Shown: positions 1 to 8,677 of the stretch, one piece after another
How the letters are laid out: every line of letters begins with the position of its first letter
Position numbering within the stretch: position 1 is the first letter of the stretch
Assembly: GCA_942492445.1 (NCBI GenBank)
Contig: CALOEW010000038.1
Location: forward strand, 1 to 33,393
Direction of reading: 5' to 3'
Origin: NORP240 sp942492445
GTDB taxonomy: Bacteria; Pseudomonadota; Gammaproteobacteria; Pseudomonadales; Pseudohongiellaceae
DNA length: 33,393 nucleotides
The notes under the pieces: model-generated
What the model saw: only the letters and a program-made list of their open reading frames with translations
Databases searched by the model: none
Told to the model about the DNA's origin: nothing
Position numbers and translations under genes: made by a program

Positions 1-688
1 TCGAGATCAGGAATTCAGTCTTCAACAGGCGCTCAAGCACAAACCTGACAGAGTTTTTGAGGTAGATTCGCAACCGGTAGGAGAGTGGTATGGTTGCACC
101 GGGCAGGTTGTTGATGTTGTAGGTAAATACGTGTAATGGCCTTGGATAGGGGTAGACCAGGCCGTTATCTATGGCGACAAAAAGCAGGTCATCACCCAGC
201 AGTTCGAAGCCGTTGGCGAGTAGTGCCATACTGAAAGAGGTTTTGCCGGTCCCGCCGTGTGCCGGGAACAGATAGCCCCGGGAATTCCTGGAGACACCGG
301 CTGCATGCATGAACAGGACATTCCTCTCAAGCAGTTTGAAGTACATGACGGGTTCAAGAACCTGAGCCTGCAGAAATACGGCAATCGCGTTCATGTATAC
401 ACGGTCAAGCCAGTGTCGCTGGAAATGAATTTCCACACGTTCGCCATGCAGGTTGCGGATCAGATAGTTGAATTCAAAAAGCCTTTTGACATTGACTGTG
501 CGGCGTAGATCCCCGGGCTGTGTCCGAGGCAGTTCAGAGACACTATGGACGTGGATCGACACCGGATTGCTTTCAGCAGTTGCAGCAGTGTTGATTCTTG
601 CGTACTCGTTGCGGAAATAACGCTCATAGCCTGAATGACGGTTGCTGTGGAGTTTGAGAGTCAAATAGCCGAAAAAATTAAATTCCAT
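1..688 (-). CDS. HPr-kinase-like P-loop protein (3' end cut by window edge)
   Basis: About 229 codons are readable and the reading frame runs off the left edge, so the C-terminus is missing. The protein has a Walker A loop, HGGTGKTSFS, near residues 144-153, followed by an acidic LLGDDLLF segment near 163-170. This is the layout of the HPr kinase/phosphorylase-like ATPases found in polysaccharide and peptide-modification clusters. About 140 residues without a motif I recognise precede the P-loop. The ATG overlaps the last codons of the upstream glycosyltransferase (ATGGAATTTAA), which points to translational coupling and a shared operon. Its substrate cannot be told; a role in exopolysaccharide production is inferred from the neighbour. 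Classical PTS HPr kinase is less likely because no PTS genes are present. Confidence 0.7.
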   Translation of the reverse strand, partial: MEFNFFGYLTLKLHSNRHSGYERYFRNEYARINTAATAESNPVSIHVHSVSELPRTQPGDLRRTVNVKRLFEFNYLIRNLHGERVEIHFQRHWLDRVYMNAIAVFLQAQVLEPVMYFKLLERNVLFMHAAGVSRNSRGYLFPAHGGTGKTSFSMALLANGFELLGDDLLFVAIDNGLVYPYPRPLHVFTYNINNLPGATIPLSYRLRIYLKNSVRFVLERLLKTEFLIS

Positions 689-1944
689 GATCGAGACATT
701 TCTGGAACAGCTGGTAATGTTGTTTGCTGATGCCTTGCCAGTCATATTCAGCGGCCAGTATTTGGGCGTTTCGCTGTAGTCTTGTTCTGGTATCAGGGTC
801 AAGGTCCAGAACGTGCTCAATCAGGCTGGCAAGTTCAGCCGGTGATTTTTCGGGAAACACAAACCCTGCCTCATTCGTGACGATTACGTCCTCCGCACCC
901 GTCACGTTGCTGCTGAGAATGATCTTGCCGGCTGCCAGACACTCCATGATGGACACCGGGAAGCCTTCCGCATCGCCCGCGCTATCAATGATCGACGGAA
1001 AACAGGCCAGATCAGCCACCTTTATGAGCGCTCGCTTCTCTATACCTGTAACGTAACCTGTGAAGGTTACATTAGTCAGGCCGAGTCGCCGGCTTTGTGA
1101 TTCCAGCCGCTTTCGCAACTGACCATCTCCCGCTATCACCAGATGCACCCGGCATCTGGCTGCATTGTGGAGCCCGGCAATGGCCTCCAGCAGGTCGCCC
1201 GCACCTTTTTTCTCTGCCAGGCGCCCCAGAAACAAGAGTCGAATTTTATCCCGGGGTATTCTGAACCGGTCGAAAACTTTCGCACTGTCTGTTTCATTAA
1301 CATCCGGCATCCCGGTGGAGATTCCCATGGGAATGATAAAGAGCTTCTGTTCAAGGTTCTGCCGGTCGTGCGCACGTGCAAAAAACCGGGTCAGCCTGTC
1401 TGCAGTCCTTTGGGAAACAGCGGTATAGAATTTTGCCTGACGACAGATCCGGCATACCAGTTTTTCGCATCCCGGCAGGCGGCTCAGTACCGATACGTCG
1501 GGAAGCATGGGTAGTGAAAATAAACGGCACTCCGGTAAATCGCGAGACCCATGCTGTTGTAATCGCCTGTGGCGTGAACCAGTGGGCATAGAGGAGGTCC
1601 GGTTTTTCTCTGCGCACCAAAGACAACAGGGACAGGAACTGAAACAGGAACAGAAATGGGATCTGAAAATACAGGAATGGATTGCTTTTCAGCGCCGGCA
1701 TGATTCCTCTGCCTGTCAGTCGTTCCCAGAGGAAAGGCCAGAAGTAATGATACCGGTACACGTCAAAACCTGGGTTGTGCTCTCCTGTATTGGCGGTAGA
1801 ACTATAGGCATTGTGTGGTGCGTGCAGCAGTATCTTCAGTGTCGGATCAAGCTGTTTCAGCGCCACGGCCTGATCCCGCACGAAAGCAGGTACTTTGTCA
1901 TTCTCCGATACCGGGAGCGTCGATGTGGTGATCAGGAGTTTCAT
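678..1944 (-). CDS. Family 4 glycosyltransferase (one frameshift)
   Basis: A GT-B glycosyltransferase of about 421 residues, after correcting one frameshift. The N-terminal half starts MKLLITTSTLPVSEND and contains LLYAHWFTPQ and FIFTTHAS. The C-terminal half carries LLFLGRLAEKKGAGDLLEAI and the nucleotide-sugar binding E-x7-E segment EGFPVSIMECLAAG. The two halves lie in different frames. Removing one base from the GGG at 1500-1502 joins them as THASDVSVLSR, which fits the family. The protein probably acts at the cytoplasmic face in surface polysaccharide or glycolipid assembly; sugar and acceptor are unknown. The start at 1944 was chosen because the family fold begins there, although no strong ribosome binding site is visible. 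The stop overlaps the next gene by 11 bases. Confidence 0.82.
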
Positions 1945-2085
1945 GCAGACGATTCTGTGGTTGAAGTGCGAAACGGAGTATTCCCTGACCATTGATCGGC
2001 CAGTTCGCAGCCAGGGTGAATCGGGGGTCTGAATCTCCAGATTGCCGCAGCTGCTGGCACAGCTGCGAGTCAAGCCTTAGAATTG

Positions 2086-2445
2086 TCAGTCTGTCAGTTC
2101 CCTGATCAGGTGGGGTTCGGGCATGCCCTGAGCGACGATCTCCGGCGCGTCGCCGGCTGTGTAGATCTCCACCGTGCCGACACCGAACATCCGGTTCAGC
2201 AGCGATTGTTTCACCTTGACTGAGCGGATGCTGGACTTGTTGATCTCTGAGTGTTCCTTATTGAGAATGCCGGTCTCGTAGCGGATTTCGTTGTCATCGA
2301 CGGTGAACACGGTGTTGCGGGCAGAAAGGTACCACCAGAGCAGGATTACAAGACCTAGGCCGAAAACGGGAATCAGCAGTATACAACCGATGAACCCCAG
2401 AGGATTGCCTTTGAACATGGTTGGGTGTCTGGAATAAGGATCCAT
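2086..2445 (-). CDS. Bacterial PH-domain membrane protein (YdbS/YdbT-like)
   Basis: A protein of 119 residues with a hydrophobic hairpin at about residues 15-40 (GFIGCILLIPVFGLGLVILLWWYL). It is followed by a compact beta-rich domain with FTVDDNEIRYETGILNKEHSEI and IRSVKVKQSLLNRMFGVGTVEIYTA. This is the pattern of the bacterial PH-like domain (bPH2) family, whose members are membrane-anchored and poorly characterised. The segment around INKSSIRSVKVKQSLLNRMFGVG is the family's most conserved stretch. It lies alone between the glycosyltransferase and the DUF945 gene, both on the same strand, with gaps over 120 bases on each side, so co-transcription is uncertain. Function unknown. Confidence 0.75.
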   Translation of the reverse strand: MDPYSRHPTMFKGNPLGFIGCILLIPVFGLGLVILLWWYLSARNTVFTVDDNEIRYETGILNKEHSEINKSSIRSVKVKQSLLNRMFGVGTVEIYTAGDAPEIVAQGMPEPHLIRELTD

Positions 2446-2470
2446 AATTACCTTCCTGATTTTCCCTTCT

Positions 2471-2491
2471 GATAATGAATCAGAGGTTCCC
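2471..2491. repeat. Solo half of a dispersed palindromic repeat
   Basis: AATCAGAGGTTCCCT here matches one arm of the palindromes at 13036-13073 and 21913-21968. No partner arm is visible in the surrounding gap (2446-2572), so this is a half-copy or remnant. Confidence 0.5.
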
Positions 2492-2572
2492 TAAGTTAGC
2501 GTCATGGACCACGATTGTCCAATCGGCATTGCCAGTGAAACCGCGCTCCGGAATTGAGCAACCGAATGATTC

Positions 2573-4549
2573 TCAAAACTCTGAAATACCCAGTATAGCC
2601 TGAGCGGTTCCCTCCGCGAAGGTGCCGACCCAGATCATATAGTTTCCGCTCGAAGGGTTGTCGATCGACACCCCGGGGTTGAAATCCCCATGGCTGTCGT
2701 CATCGCACTCCCAACCCTGAGGCGTCAGCACTACCAGAGTTGTATCGGAATCAGACTCCGCATAGAGATAGAGTCCGTAGTCTGAACCGGATGTATAGTT
2801 CAGCGTAATGTCCGGTACCGGGGAGTTCACGCTGCCGGCACAGTTGGCACCAAGAACGTCCATGGCCAGGCGTTGACCGCTGGCAAGCAGTTCGATGGTG
2901 TGTGGGTCGGGAGCAAACCCGGTAACCAGGCTGACGCGTTCGAAACGAGGGTCAGTCAGGAACTCGGGCTGCATTACCACCGGGCCCAAAGCACTCGGCG
3001 TTCCGGGCTGTGGGATGGCAACCCGGGGCATGAGGTCATCCACGGTGGTAAGGACCGATCCATTCACTGCCACAACTCCATCGGCGACCTGTAACGAGGC
3101 AGTAATGCCATCGCCGGTAACGGTGGCCAGGTTGGCATCCTGCAGGGAAGTGAGCAGCTGCCGGTAGTTGGCGTCCACTGCATTGTCCAGAGCAATGCCC
3201 TGCAAGGAGGGATCCGCCATGCCAAGTCCAATTTCGATGAGTCGTCTTGCCGCAGGGGCGGCCAGATAGATATTGCCCTGAACTTCCAGGCCGTTTAGCA
3301 GCGCCTGGGGTTGCAGGAGATTGTCTATAGCCGGGCCTGAGTAGGTCAGAGACGAAGACAGGTTGATGTCGTCTGCATCGCTGATTGACATGGCAAGTCT
3401 ATCCAGGCTCACAACCGGCTGGTCTGCCAGGAGCTCGTTCACGGCTTCAAGGACAGCCTCGAGCACGTCATCCTGATTCGCAGGGCCCGGGTCCGTACCG
3501 GAGGCAATCGATATCAACCGGCTGTAGGCGTCCACGTTAAGGCCTCGAACAGAGGCATTGAGAACAACATTGTTGACCACGTCGGTGCCCAGGTTGATTC
3601 TCGACACCAGTGATTCACTGCTGGCCTGGTAGCGCCCTGCGCCGTCAATGCTGGCAAGGCTGGTACCCTGAAAATCGAGTAATTCCGCGGAGAATCCATT
3701 CCCTGCCAGGGCGATGCGGTCCAGATTGAGCGTGCCATCCCCGACCCAGACTGACGGGCGCAGCTGGGTAGTATCCCAGTGCCCGACAAGATTCTCCAAT
3801 TCAAACCGGGATGAGGTCTGTGCGGCGAGCCCCTGTAAGCGACCCAGATCCACGTCCACCTGCAGGTCGGGGGCCTCTCCATCGATTCGGACTTCCACCT
3901 GCAGGTTCTCCAGCACCACCGCGATGGGTTCCGGACCAAGACGCAGTGTACCCAATGCGAAAATCACTCGTGTCGAATCAAGCCGGCCGTCTATTTCAAC
4001 AGAACCGGTGAGCCCTGAAAGACCGAAATCTGCAGTTTCGTCTGCCACCATCAGTGTGCCTTCGTAGTCGACTGCAGTCAGGCTGTTCAACAGGGTACCG
4101 TCAAACCCAAGCACGCTGTTGACAGTTAGAATCGGCCTGTCACCCGGATATTGGGGCAGTCTGTCCCGCAGGTCATCCGGAAGCTCGAACGGCAGTTCCA
4201 GACGGGCCAGGGCGAAGGGTTCAGCTCCGCCGACAAAGGGACCGTGGCGGACATCGGTAATGCCGGTGGTACGCAGGCTGATACCGGTTAATTGCTGCAT
4301 CGCCACGGCAACAGCAGCCAGTTCGCTGTCGCCGGCAGGTTGAATCTCCAGGTCATAATGCAGTTTTCCGTAAAGCAATCCGGGTTCATAGTCCAGTTGA
4401 TGGATCAGCAGGTCACCCGAGCGTGAGATCAGATTTTCGTATTCGCCAAGGGAAGTTTCAATCTGACGACCAATATAGAACGAGCTGCCGGCCCACACGA
4501 CGCTCAGCAGGGCAACGGACACCAGCAGGCCGGCGATGACTTTCCTCAT
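2573..4549 (-). CDS. DUF945 (YdgA-like) protein with C-terminal PPC-like domain
   Basis: A secreted or membrane-anchored protein of 658 residues. A single N-terminal hydrophobic segment (VIAGLLVSVALLSVVWAGSSFYIG) is followed by RSGDLLIHQLDYEPGLLYGKLHYDLEI, the hallmark start of the DUF945/YdgA family. The middle consists of long beta-rich repeats with LNLDRIALAGNGFSAELLDF-like strands. The last ~110 residues look different: TLNYTSGSDYGLYLYAESDSDT, WECDDDSHGDFNPG and PSSGNYMIWVGTF resemble a pre-peptidase C-terminal (PPC) type beta domain with acidic, possibly calcium-binding loops. The ATG at 4549 has GGAAAG upstream. DUF945 proteins are of unknown biochemical function; a periplasmic location is inferred. 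Confidence 0.78.
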   Translation of the reverse strand: MRKVIAGLLVSVALLSVVWAGSSFYIGRQIETSLGEYENLISRSGDLLIHQLDYEPGLLYGKLHYDLEIQPAGDSELAAVAVAMQQLTGISLRTTGITDVRHGPFVGGAEPFALARLELPFELPDDLRDRLPQYPGDRPILTVNSVLGFDGTLLNSLTAVDYEGTLMVADETADFGLSGLTGSVEIDGRLDSTRVIFALGTLRLGPEPIAVVLENLQVEVRIDGEAPDLQVDVDLGRLQGLAAQTSSRFELENLVGHWDTTQLRPSVWVGDGTLNLDRIALAGNGFSAELLDFQGTSLASIDGAGRYQASSESLVSRINLGTDVVNNVVLNASVRGLNVDAYSRLISIASGTDPGPANQDDVLEAVLEAVNELLADQPVVSLDRLAMSISDADDINLSSSLTYSGPAIDNLLQPQALLNGLEVQGNIYLAAPAARRLIEIGLGMADPSLQGIALDNAVDANYRQLLTSLQDANLATVTGDGITASLQVADGVVAVNGSVLTTVDDLMPRVAIPQPGTPSALGPVVMQPEFLTDPRFERVSLVTGFAPDPHTIELLASGQRLAMDVLGANCAGSVNSPVPDITLNYTSGSDYGLYLYAESDSDTTLVVLTPQGWECDDDSHGDFNPGVSIDNPSSGNYMIWVGTFAEGTAQAILGISEF

Positions 4550-4639
4550 GACTGCTTTCCGGGATGCAACTTATTGACGGCAGCAGTTTGGCACACACCG
4601 GATTGACCGTCCAGTTGGGGAAACAAACTGTGGAGGCGC

Positions 4640-6914
4640 CTATTGCACGTGAATGGTTGTTCCGCCGGCAGGGCACTCTGTCACCTGACCCACGATTCTG
4701 GCGTCCGGACAGCCCTGTCGTTCGCAGTTCATCCAGGCACCGGCCGGCCTCGGAATGGGGGACTGCCGCGAGCAGCCCACCGGCAGTCTGAGGGTCGAAC
4801 AGCAGTTCCAGCAGTGGGCTCCTGGTCGCCCCGTTGCTGATCTCCATGATACTTCGTACCTGACTGTTATCGGAATGCAGTGAGCTGAAAATCCTTCGTT
4901 GCAGGCACTCGGCGGCACCTTCCAGTGCGGGTATGGCTGCCAGTTCAAGGCGTGCACCGACATCGCCGCTGATCAGCATCTCAGCAAGGTGTCCAGCCAG
5001 CCCAAAACCGGTGATGTCTGTGCAGGCACGGGCGCCGTGATTGACGAAGCAGTCTGCAGCGCCGCGGTTGGAAACCAGCATCTGTTCCAGAGCGATCTCC
5101 ACCCAGCGTCCCTTGGCTTTCAGGCGCATATCCGCAGCCAGCAGGGTGCCGGTCCCCAGAGGCTTACTGAGAATCAGAGCATCGCCGACACGGGCCCCGG
5201 TCTTGGCCAGCAACCGGTCCGGATGACCGAAGCCGTTCACCGCGAGGCCGAAGGCCATCTCATGTGCTTCGTTTGAATGACCACCGGCAAGTGCCGTGTC
5301 ATGCTCGTTAAGGGTTCTGACGCAGCCCGCCATCAACTCATCCAGGGTTTCCCGCATGATAGTTCCGGTTGCAAATGGCACACTGGCTATCGCCAGGGCA
5401 GTGTGAGGCCGTGCTCCCATCGCGTAAATATCGCCTACGCAGTGGTTGGCGGCAACCCTTGCAAAAAGCCAGGGGTCGTTGATAAAGGCGCGAAAATAGT
5501 CAACCGACTGTACCAGTGTGCGGTCGCTGCTGAGCCGGATCAGGGAGGCGTCTTCGGCTGACGTCAGGCTGCCTTGCAAATCTGGCTGTGAATGTGGCTG
5601 CAACTTGTCCAGCACCGCCTTCAGGGTGTTGCTGCCAACCTTGGCGGCACAGCCTGCGCACCGGATAACGTGCTCCTGCAGGGCTTTTTCCGTCTCGCTG
5701 TCCGCCAGGCCGCGCTTCAATCGCAGCTCAGGTTCCGGGGCAGGCAGCCTGGTATACCTGCGCATAAAATCCATGTCGATTTTATGCTTCAGGGCCCACA
5801 CCCATCGACCATGGAAAAACAGTTTGCGTCGGGAGGCAATGGCCCTGCTGTCACCGGTATACATCAAGGCCAGAGCATTTCGCTGCGGAATAAAATGGCG
5901 CAGCTTCCTCCCGGTTGCAAAGCGTATCAGATTGCGGGCCAGCGGCATTCCCTGCCTGACAGCAAAGACACCTGACTTGGGACGCGGGTGTCCCACAACC
6001 GAAGCGGCATCGCCACAGGCGAATACAAACGGGTGGCTGATACTCTGCAGACTGGTGTCGACAGCGATAAACCCATTCTCATCCACGGCCAGCCCACATT
6101 CAGCCGGCCATCGAGGGATACTTGCCCCGGTTGCAAAAAACAGACTGTCCGCAATTACCGGATCCTTGCCATCGCATATCACGGTATTAGCCTCAAACTC
6201 GGTCACCCGGTGATCGAAATACAGTCTCACGCCACGGCGCTCTAGTTCCGCTCGAGTGAAGTCCTTTACCCGGTTATTGTGAAATTTGAGAAGCTGGGTA
6301 TCTGCGGTAATCAATTTAATGGTGAGCGAGGACGGTTCACCTTTTTTGATGCCCACAGCTTTGTGAATTGCGTACTGGGAGGAAAACGCCAGTTCTATGC
6401 TGGCCGGGCCACCTCCCACTATGGCAATCGCATAAGGCCTGGACTGTTGCAGATGCTCAATGGCTTCCTGCCTGACATGTTGCCAGGAGCTGAGAAACCG
6501 GTCGATAGGTTTCACACCGATAGCGTGCTGGGTGGCGCCTGGAATTTCCTCAACGTCCGCACGGGAGCCTATGTTCAGGGATAGCAGATCAAACCTGATA
6601 GGAGGTCGCTCCTTACAGAGCACCCGCCTGCCTTCCAGGTCCAGCCTGTCAACTTCCTCGTGGATCAGTTTAATCCCGGCAAACTGGCACAAGGGGCGCA
6701 GATCGATGTGGATGTCGTCAAACTGGTAGACTCCGGTAATAAAACCCGGTAATGCGCCTGAGTAGGGCGTGTGGATGTCGCGTGTGATCAGTACGACCTC
6801 GAGTCCGGGGACCGGTTTCATGCCCAGGTGCATCAATACGCTGAGATGGCTGTGTCCGCCGCCGATCAGGACCAGGCGTTTGACTGCCGGAGAGTTTGCT
6901 GCGAGATTATTCAT
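4640..6914 (-). CDS. selD: Selenophosphate synthase fused to NADH-dehydrogenase-like oxidoreductase (one frameshift)
   Basis: A fusion of about 757 residues. Residues 1-390 form an FAD/NAD(P) pyridine-nucleotide oxidoreductase with LVLIGGGHSHL near 15-24, a second dinucleotide fold IAIVGGGPAS and FVFACGDAAS. Residues about 410 to the end are SelD, which makes selenophosphate from selenide and ATP. In CAGCAAK, Cys422 and Lys425 match the catalytic Cys/Lys pair; GHSNEAHE and DITGFGLAGH also fit. Cys, not selenocysteine, is encoded. A frameshift (one extra base in the CCC at 4713-4715) diverts the tail. Corrected, it reads RTTGCPDARIVGQV and ends at 4640; uncorrected, it runs to 4458 inside the next gene. 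The oxidoreductase half may supply reduced selenium, which is unproven. No selA, selB or tRNA-Sec is in the window. Confidence 0.9.
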
Positions 6915-6981
6915 TGCGGTACTGCCTGGTGCATGGCCGCAGTGTAACCTATTTCATCCTGGGGCTGAATCGGCCGGTTCA

Positions 6982-7030
6982 TTGACCGGTATCAATCCTG
7001 ACAAGATGCACTGGAGCTATAAAAGAACAC
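6982..7030 (+). promoter_or_regulatory. Class II Fnr/Anr-type promoter
   Basis: TTGACCGGTATCAA at 6982-6995 matches the Fnr/Anr consensus TTGA(T/C)-N4-ATCAA at every defined position. A -10 element TATAAA lies at 7018-7023. The box centre is 32 bases from the -10 centre, as expected for an activator site centred at -41.5 with transcription starting near 7030. The spacing fits only the plus strand, toward the 55-residue gene. Toward selD the equivalent position (6954-6959) holds no -10-like sequence. Confidence 0.75.
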
Positions 7031-7050
7031 CGTGGCTAAGGAGAAAAATC

Positions 7051-7218
7051 ATGAAGGACAGTACTGGTAGAACTGAAAAGCAGGCTCATAAGCGGGGAGC
7101 CGATCGGCACGATAAGGCGATCAAACCGGAAAAAGAGCACGCGGGTCACAAGACATCGAAGGATATCCGCGAAGATCGTGGCATCCGGCAGAGCAAGCTC
7201 GGCAGGCACAAGAAGTGA
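7051..7218 (+). CDS. Small, highly basic hypothetical protein (55 residues)
   Basis: A short reading frame with a strong ribosome binding site (TAAGGAG, 8 bases before the ATG). The product has 11 Lys, 7 Arg and 5 His against 9 acidic residues, and no Cys, Trp, Tyr or Phe. It has no signal peptide or membrane segment and is probably disordered. I do not recognise a family. Its composition would suit nucleic-acid or polyanion binding, which is speculation. The Fnr-type promoter 20 bases upstream suggests it is induced when oxygen is low. A longer frame reading through from 6769 is rejected because it overlaps selD and has no ribosome binding site. Confidence 0.72.
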   Translation: MKDSTGRTEKQAHKRGADRHDKAIKPEKEHAGHKTSKDIREDRGIRQSKLGRHKK

Positions 7219-7246
7219 TTGACGGAACAGGGAGGCGGAGAATTTG

Positions 7247-7795
7247 CTACAGCCAGTTATCGTTTATACGCAGCCAGTAACCGATAATCCGCCCCAGCGT
7301 GGAAACCACCAGGCCGCCGGCCAGAGCGGCTGCGATAAAACCCGGTGACATGGGTAACAGGAAAAAGCTTCCGCCGAGACAGCCTATTACCCAGTCAATT
7401 TTATCCCATGGCAGCCAGGGCTTACCCGGGGCAATCCCCAACTGACGCTTGACCAGGCTTTTCACGGCGTCCCCGAGCAGAGCCGTAAACCCCAGCCAGG
7501 CACCCAGCCACCAGTACTGGTAAAACTGCGGGGCGAGAGCCAGCTCGTCCAGCCCGTTGAAGTGCCGGGCCAGCGTTATCTGTAGTTGGTGAGCCAGTGC
7601 GCCCATACCGGTGCCGGTTATCAATCCGCGCAGTGTCTTGTGCGCGCCCAGTAATTGTTTCCCGCGCCACTGCAGGCCGAAGTCCATAGGCGACTTCCAT
7701 TTTGGCAATACCCGGGCAGCAATCGGTGGAACCAGGTTGGCGACCCCGGCGGGGATCAGAAACCAGACAACCTGCAGGATCAGGTTCACGAACAT
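7247..7795 (-). CDS. CarS-like CDP-archaeol synthase family protein
   Basis: An integral membrane protein of 182 residues resembling the CarS/DUF46 family of CTP-dependent cytidylyltransferases. The archaeal enzyme activates a diether lipid phosphate to CDP-archaeol. Family features are PPIAARVLP near 23-31, the LLGAHKTLRG signature at 48-57, and LGDAVKSLVKRQLGI followed by the DKIDWVIGCLGG segment. Several hydrophobic helices cover the rest. In bacteria it presumably makes a CDP-activated lipid from phosphatidate or a related lipid; this is inferred. It lies 18 bases downstream of a CDP-alcohol phosphatidyltransferase gene on the same strand, so the two could carry out successive steps. A standard CdsA would be larger and carry a different signature. 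Confidence 0.75.
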   Translation of the reverse strand: MFVNLILQVVWFLIPAGVANLVPPIAARVLPKWKSPMDFGLQWRGKQLLGAHKTLRGLITGTGMGALAHQLQITLARHFNGLDELALAPQFYQYWWLGAWLGFTALLGDAVKSLVKRQLGIAPGKPWLPWDKIDWVIGCLGGSFFLLPMSPGFIAAALAGGLVVSTLGRIIGYWLRINDNWL

Positions 7796-7813
7796 GGCAC
7801 CATTCCCGGCTGC

Positions 7814-8365
7814 TCAGCTTTCATCGAGGGCAAGCCGAATCAGGCAGATATACTGGGCAGTAGCGACCAGTCCGGTGATGGCCGTAAGCAATGCAAGAGG
7901 CATAATGTAGCGACCGTTGTCTGTCAGGACTGCCAGAAACACAAGGTATTGGAACGCTGTGGTCATCTTGCTGGGGAGCCTTGCCTTGACCGACCTGACG
8001 GTGCGTAATCGCCCCGTCAGCAGCAGCGCCAGGAAAATAAACAGGACGCCAAAGTCCCGCAGGGCAAACAACAGCCACTGAAAGGGTGTGATTTCCCCCA
8101 GTGCGATCCAGGTCAGGCTTATGGAGAATACAAACAGTTTGTCAGCGATAGGATCCAGTACCTGGCCCAGGTAGGTAGTCCAGTTGCAGAGCCTGGCGAT
8201 AAACCCGTCAAGAAATTCGCTGGCCAGGCCAATCAGTATCAGTGGCAGGTGTAAGGATTCCGGACTGAACGGGAATACCACCGCAATGATTATCCGCATG
8301 GCAGTGATACCGTTGGGTAGGTGTCGAAACAGACTGTCCGCGTCACTGGCCATGGGCTGACTCAT
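7814..8365 (-). CDS. CDP-alcohol phosphatidyltransferase (PgsA-like)
   Basis: A membrane enzyme of 183 residues with the CDP-alcohol phosphotransferase signature. E50-x2-D53-G54-x2-A57-R58 is followed by G67-x3-D71-x3-D75 (YLGQVLDPIADK). Such enzymes move a phosphatidyl group from a CDP-lipid onto an alcohol such as glycerol-3-phosphate or inositol phosphate. The first metal-binding position is usually Asp but is Glu50 here. PNGITAMRI near 17-25 matches the usual LPNxLTxxRI start. About five hydrophobic helices follow. It probably forms an operon with the CarS-like gene downstream. The alcohol acceptor cannot be deduced. It may be an alternative to the housekeeping pgsA rather than pgsA itself, because no uvrC is nearby. 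Confidence 0.82.
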   Translation of the reverse strand: MSQPMASDADSLFRHLPNGITAMRIIIAVVFPFSPESLHLPLILIGLASEFLDGFIARLCNWTTYLGQVLDPIADKLFVFSISLTWIALGEITPFQWLLFALRDFGVLFIFLALLLTGRLRTVRSVKARLPSKMTTAFQYLVFLAVLTDNGRYIMPLALLTAITGLVATAQYICLIRLALDES

Positions 8366-8677
8366 GAAAATATAACCTGTCTGTTCACCTGGTTCGCAGT
8401 CGTTAATGCAACCTCGACAGGGCGGCGCACGCGGGAAGGATCATCGACGCTGAACTTCCTTTAGAGCCGGAGTATTGCAACGTCTGTTCACCGGCGTTTA
8501 ATGCAATCTTAAGTATCCTCAACTGTAGAGCGCTGCGTTGGTCGATCAAAGCCAATTTGGCAGAGGTTCTGCAAGCAGTTTGATGTAAAGCTATCATAAT
8601 ATTCTCCTGCCATGGCAGCCCCAGGGGGCCCAGGTAGGGGCAGGTTGAATGTGTGGGAATTTCCGGAGGGCAGTGTA
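8366..8677. other. Intergenic gap, divergent promoters expected
   Basis: This gap separates the minus-strand phosphatidyltransferase from the plus-strand cytochrome b561 gene, so it should hold both promoters. Short frames here lack ribosome binding sites and family features. An AT-rich stretch around 8590-8603 (CTATCATAATATT) could be a -10 region for the plus strand, but no convincing -35 accompanies it. Confidence 0.4.
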
